This document shows positions 61,261-64,000 of a stretch of DNA of 64,000 nucleotides, one piece after another. Within the stretch, counting starts at the first letter, position 1; every line of letters starts with the position of its first letter. The stretch comes from Euwallacea fornicatus (lineage: Eukaryota; Arthropoda; Insecta; Coleoptera; Curculionidae), in contig NC_089541.1 in NCBI RefSeq assembly GCF_040115645.1, positions 3,286,001 through 3,350,000 of the forward strand, read 5' to 3'. The notes beneath the pieces are model-generated. The model was not told the DNA's origin. It ran no database searches and saw nothing but the letters and a program-made list of their open reading frames with translations. Both the position numbers and the translations under genes were made by a program.

Positions 61261-62194
61261 AGAAGTCCCACGGTGTTAATTTCGAACTACTTCATTGGGA
61301 TTCAATAGTTTGTTTCAAATTCAAATCCGCGATCAAGTTCATGGCTGGTTCTCGGAAATTGACGAAGGACAGAACCAGAAGCGAAAAATCATTTAAATAA
61401 CACTTTTTGAGATATCAAGATTTTATAGAAATTCACTCGCGTTATAGCATATTATTCAAATTATTTTGAAATCCCATGTTGGATCTACCAATCCTGCAAT
61501 AATTTAGGTGGTAAACAATATTTTGTTATTGTTATTTATTGTTGACTATACAGTTTATTTACATATTTGCACAATATTTTAAAAGTAAAGCGCACATACG
61601 TGTACGTATTACAGGCGTATTTAATATTGCAAATTCAGCTTTGGGGGCTTTTAATTCTGTTATAAACCCATGTGAAACCGGATTAATGCTAAATTTGTTT
61701 GGATCTAAATTAATGAAGTGATATAGAGTTCATGAGGTTCAAACAGCCCACGGAAGAATGGACGGCCTAGGAGAATCGCTTGTAAGGATTCGAGAATGTT
61801 TCTGCCCTGTAGTGAGTCTTAGGGATCACTTGCGTTCCATCAAATCGTCGGCAAGTAACGAGCACCAAAAGATATCACACGAATTTTCGACTTTATAGGA
61901 AACTTTATTAATTACCGAACATCCATTAAAGGCATTATTACACTGCGGTTCCCTCTAACAGATTTTCAAGTAAACGTTTCAATTACGTCACTTAATTAAT
62001 ACCTACGAAGGCAATTTCGCAGCAGTTTATGTTAAAGGTCAAAAGTACATAAGAAGCGCCATTGCGAGGGAGCTGGTCTGCCCACATTCCCGTGACGTTG
62101 TTATATTCGTCAGAAGGATCTATTTTAAGCCCTTTGTAATGACGTCAAAAGGTATACGTCATCGTTGAACTGATTTGCCTAATTTTCGTATGTT
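61261..62194. other. No gene recognised
   Basis: AT-rich sequence between the 360-bp duplication and the Tc1-like element. No motif seen. Confidence 0.5.
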
Positions 62195-63808
62195 CAGTGG
62201 CGGTCATAGGGTAAAGAACGAAATATAAAAAAAATAGAAAATAAGATTGCTTGGAAGTTAACTTTGTAAAAAACAAAACGATTTTTTTACGACGATTTAT
62301 TAGACCGCAAAAAAGTCAACAATGTAAATTTGAAGAAAATTGCAACAATCAAAACTAAAAATAAACCTTTTTCATGAAAAAGTCAACAACTCCTGGCACA
62401 TATAATTCAGAACGAAGCTTTTTAACAAATAACAATATTTAAAAAACAAACAAAACTTAAAATAACTAATAACGAGCCGCGTAGCCTTTGGTCTTTTCTA
62501 CTTCCAAAAAAACGATTTGGCACAACCTTAATTAGTGCCTGGACAACGTTCCACAGGAATAAAGTACTACCCTTGCTAGCGTCGAATAAATTTGGATAAT
62601 ATTTTTCATGTTTTGTTGTGCCTAAGCGTTCTTTACATCGTTTCACCAATTTTCAATTGGATTAAGATCCGGACTACGGGAAGGCCGTTTTAGAAGAGAT
62701 ACAGAATTCTGGTCGAACCAAGTACGAACGTTAGCTGCCGTATGCTTCGGGTCGTTGTCTTGCTGAAGTTTCTAAATTACCGGCAAGTTCTCTCCGGCGT
62801 ACGGGAGCATTACAGTCTTCATAATATTCTTATATTGGATCTGATTCATAATATCCTCAATTTTATGAACAGGGCCTGCTCCGGACCAGGAAAAACAACC
62901 CCGAGCTTGAATCGATCCACCTCCATGTTTCACTGTGCTTGTGATGTACTTAAAATTCTATTCCTGATCTGATTCTATCAGATTAATTTTTGTTTCATCG
63001 GACCAAAGAACGTATGTCCGTTGGGACAAGGCCTATGCCTCATGGTCCCTAGCAAACTGCGTTCTAACCCTGCGATTTTTTTTTAATCATCGGTTTTTTC
63101 CGCGCAAGTCATCCATGTAAATTGGTTTCATTTAGACGACGTCTAATTATTCGAACGGATAACGGAGTTTTTATTTTCTCAATTTTTTGGAAAAATCTAT
63201 TTCCGAATTTCATCCGCCATTATCTCATGGATTCTCGACAACTTGTCTGTCTGTTTCAGGATCCGATTTTCGAGGTTTCTTTTTGCGTGGTGAGTATTGT
63301 GTGGTTCCACATTCTTTAAAATCCTTAATTGCATGAAAAATCGTGATTTTAGAACAGTTTACCCTTGTAATATTTTTATACGGTGTCCCAGAGGACTTCA
63401 AATCAATAGTTAATTAATCCGGCAAGTTTTGACATGTAATTATTTTATTTTCCTGATGTTTTTTTCTTTATTTAATTAGTTCTCAGAATCTAAATCTTAT
63501 GAATCTTGCACAAGTATCGCCAGTAGATATCTTAAACTGAGAAATCAACAGCGTTCTTAATTTAGTATCCGTTCTCTGTCAGTTCCTAAAATACGCTGAT
63601 TGCTTTAGTATTTTCATAAGAGGTAGGAATCCCCCAACTTATAAAATAGAAGCTCCGGGATTCCCATCGATACTTTGAAAACTTGGATTCTTACAGTATT
63701 TCCAGATTTTCCCAATACGTTCCAATTTCAGTAAAATAACTCGGCATTACGAATTAAATTAACAAACAAAAAACGTAAAAATGAAGTTAAATTCTATGGT
63801 CGCCACTG
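62195..63808 (-). mobile_element. Tc1-like DNA transposon, decayed
   Basis: A 1.6-kb element. Its ends are inverted CAGTGGCGGTCATAG (62195-62209) and CAGTGGCGACCATAG (complement of 63794-63808), typical of Tc1-like terminal repeats. The right end is flanked by TA; the left flank reads TT, probably a mutated TA target. It encloses a transposase pseudogene on the minus strand. Confidence 0.85.
62466..63435 (-). pseudogene. Tc1-like transposase pseudogene
   Basis: The minus strand shows Tc1 transposase landmarks in order. The N-terminal part carries RRRLNETNLHG and ARKKP. The catalytic core follows with VLWSDETKIN (first Asp), KHGGGSIQARGCFSWSGAG, QDNDPKHTAANVRTWFD (second Asp) and RSPDLNPIENW (Glu of the DDE triad). 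It ends K-G-Y-A-A-R-Y then stop at 62466. Several in-frame stops (for example just after PIENW and before KLQQDNDPKHT) and frameshifts in the helix-turn-helix part make it non-functional. Length is near the family's usual 340 codons, so little has been deleted. Confidence 0.9.
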
Positions 63809-64000
63809 TATCTAACACACAGGAGTAAGTAACTAAGTTCAGTGCCAATAAGTATCTCAGTAAACAGATTCTGCTGTGGTGCACAATCTAAGGTTAAGGT
63901 TATTAATAATCCCAGATAAGCACAATTTGTTTAATAAAGTTTTGTAGATTGTACTATGGTTCGTTTAGTTGTTTTTAACAAGTGTTTTGTTGTGTTATTA

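Noticed and set aside
1..64000. tRNA and rRNA genes
   Set aside because: No B-box of the GGTTCGAATCC type with a matching A-box, and no rRNA-like block, was noticed by eye; a tRNAscan run would settle it.

Overview
The window is AT-rich insect-type nuclear DNA. Introns are short (about 50 bp), interspersed with a few multi-kilobase ones, and there are many decayed transposons and degenerate tandem repeats. The only gene that can be reconstructed with confidence is the voltage-gated potassium channel ether-a-go-go (eag, KCNH family) on the minus strand. Short introns and abundant 'cagggtg'-ended mobile elements would suit a beetle or a similar insect, but the species cannot be fixed from this window.

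Layout. At 1-2.1 kb there are nested inverted-repeat elements. The eag gene runs leftwards from a candidate Inr/DPE promoter near 24,554, through the ATG at 24,228, to the stop at 5,688-5,690 and a candidate poly(A) signal at 5,422-5,427. I placed 15 coding exons. Every splice junction has GT/AG, every phase agrees, and together they give about 1,054 residues: cap and PAS domain, S1-S6 with an SVGFGN filter, C-linker, CNBHD, a low-complexity tail, a C-terminal coiled coil and a Drosophila-like terminus. The long introns hold a Ty3/gypsy relic (18.2-18.6 kb), degenerate repeats (17.5, 20.6-20.9 and 22.6-23.7 kb) and two possible alternative exons.

From 24.6 to 64 kb I recognise no intact protein gene. 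This stretch holds repeat families (36.5-37.3, 45.7-46.5, 48.1-55.0 and 60.5-61.3 kb), a deleted mariner-like element (40.78-41.46 kb), a dead Tc1-like element (62.2-63.8 kb), and a possible 24-nt microexon on the plus strand at 56.2 kb that hints at an unannotated gene.

The most interesting signals lie in eag. (1) A partial second copy of the S1-S2 exon has its own acceptor, has differences from the true exon that are mostly silent, and runs into a stop beside an inverted repeat. (2) A 12-nt microexon candidate in the correct phase lies where Drosophila eag carries alternative residues in the PAS domain. (3) The four positions edited in Drosophila eag mRNA show four different outcomes here: one fixed in the genome in its 'edited' state, one lost, and two still editable.
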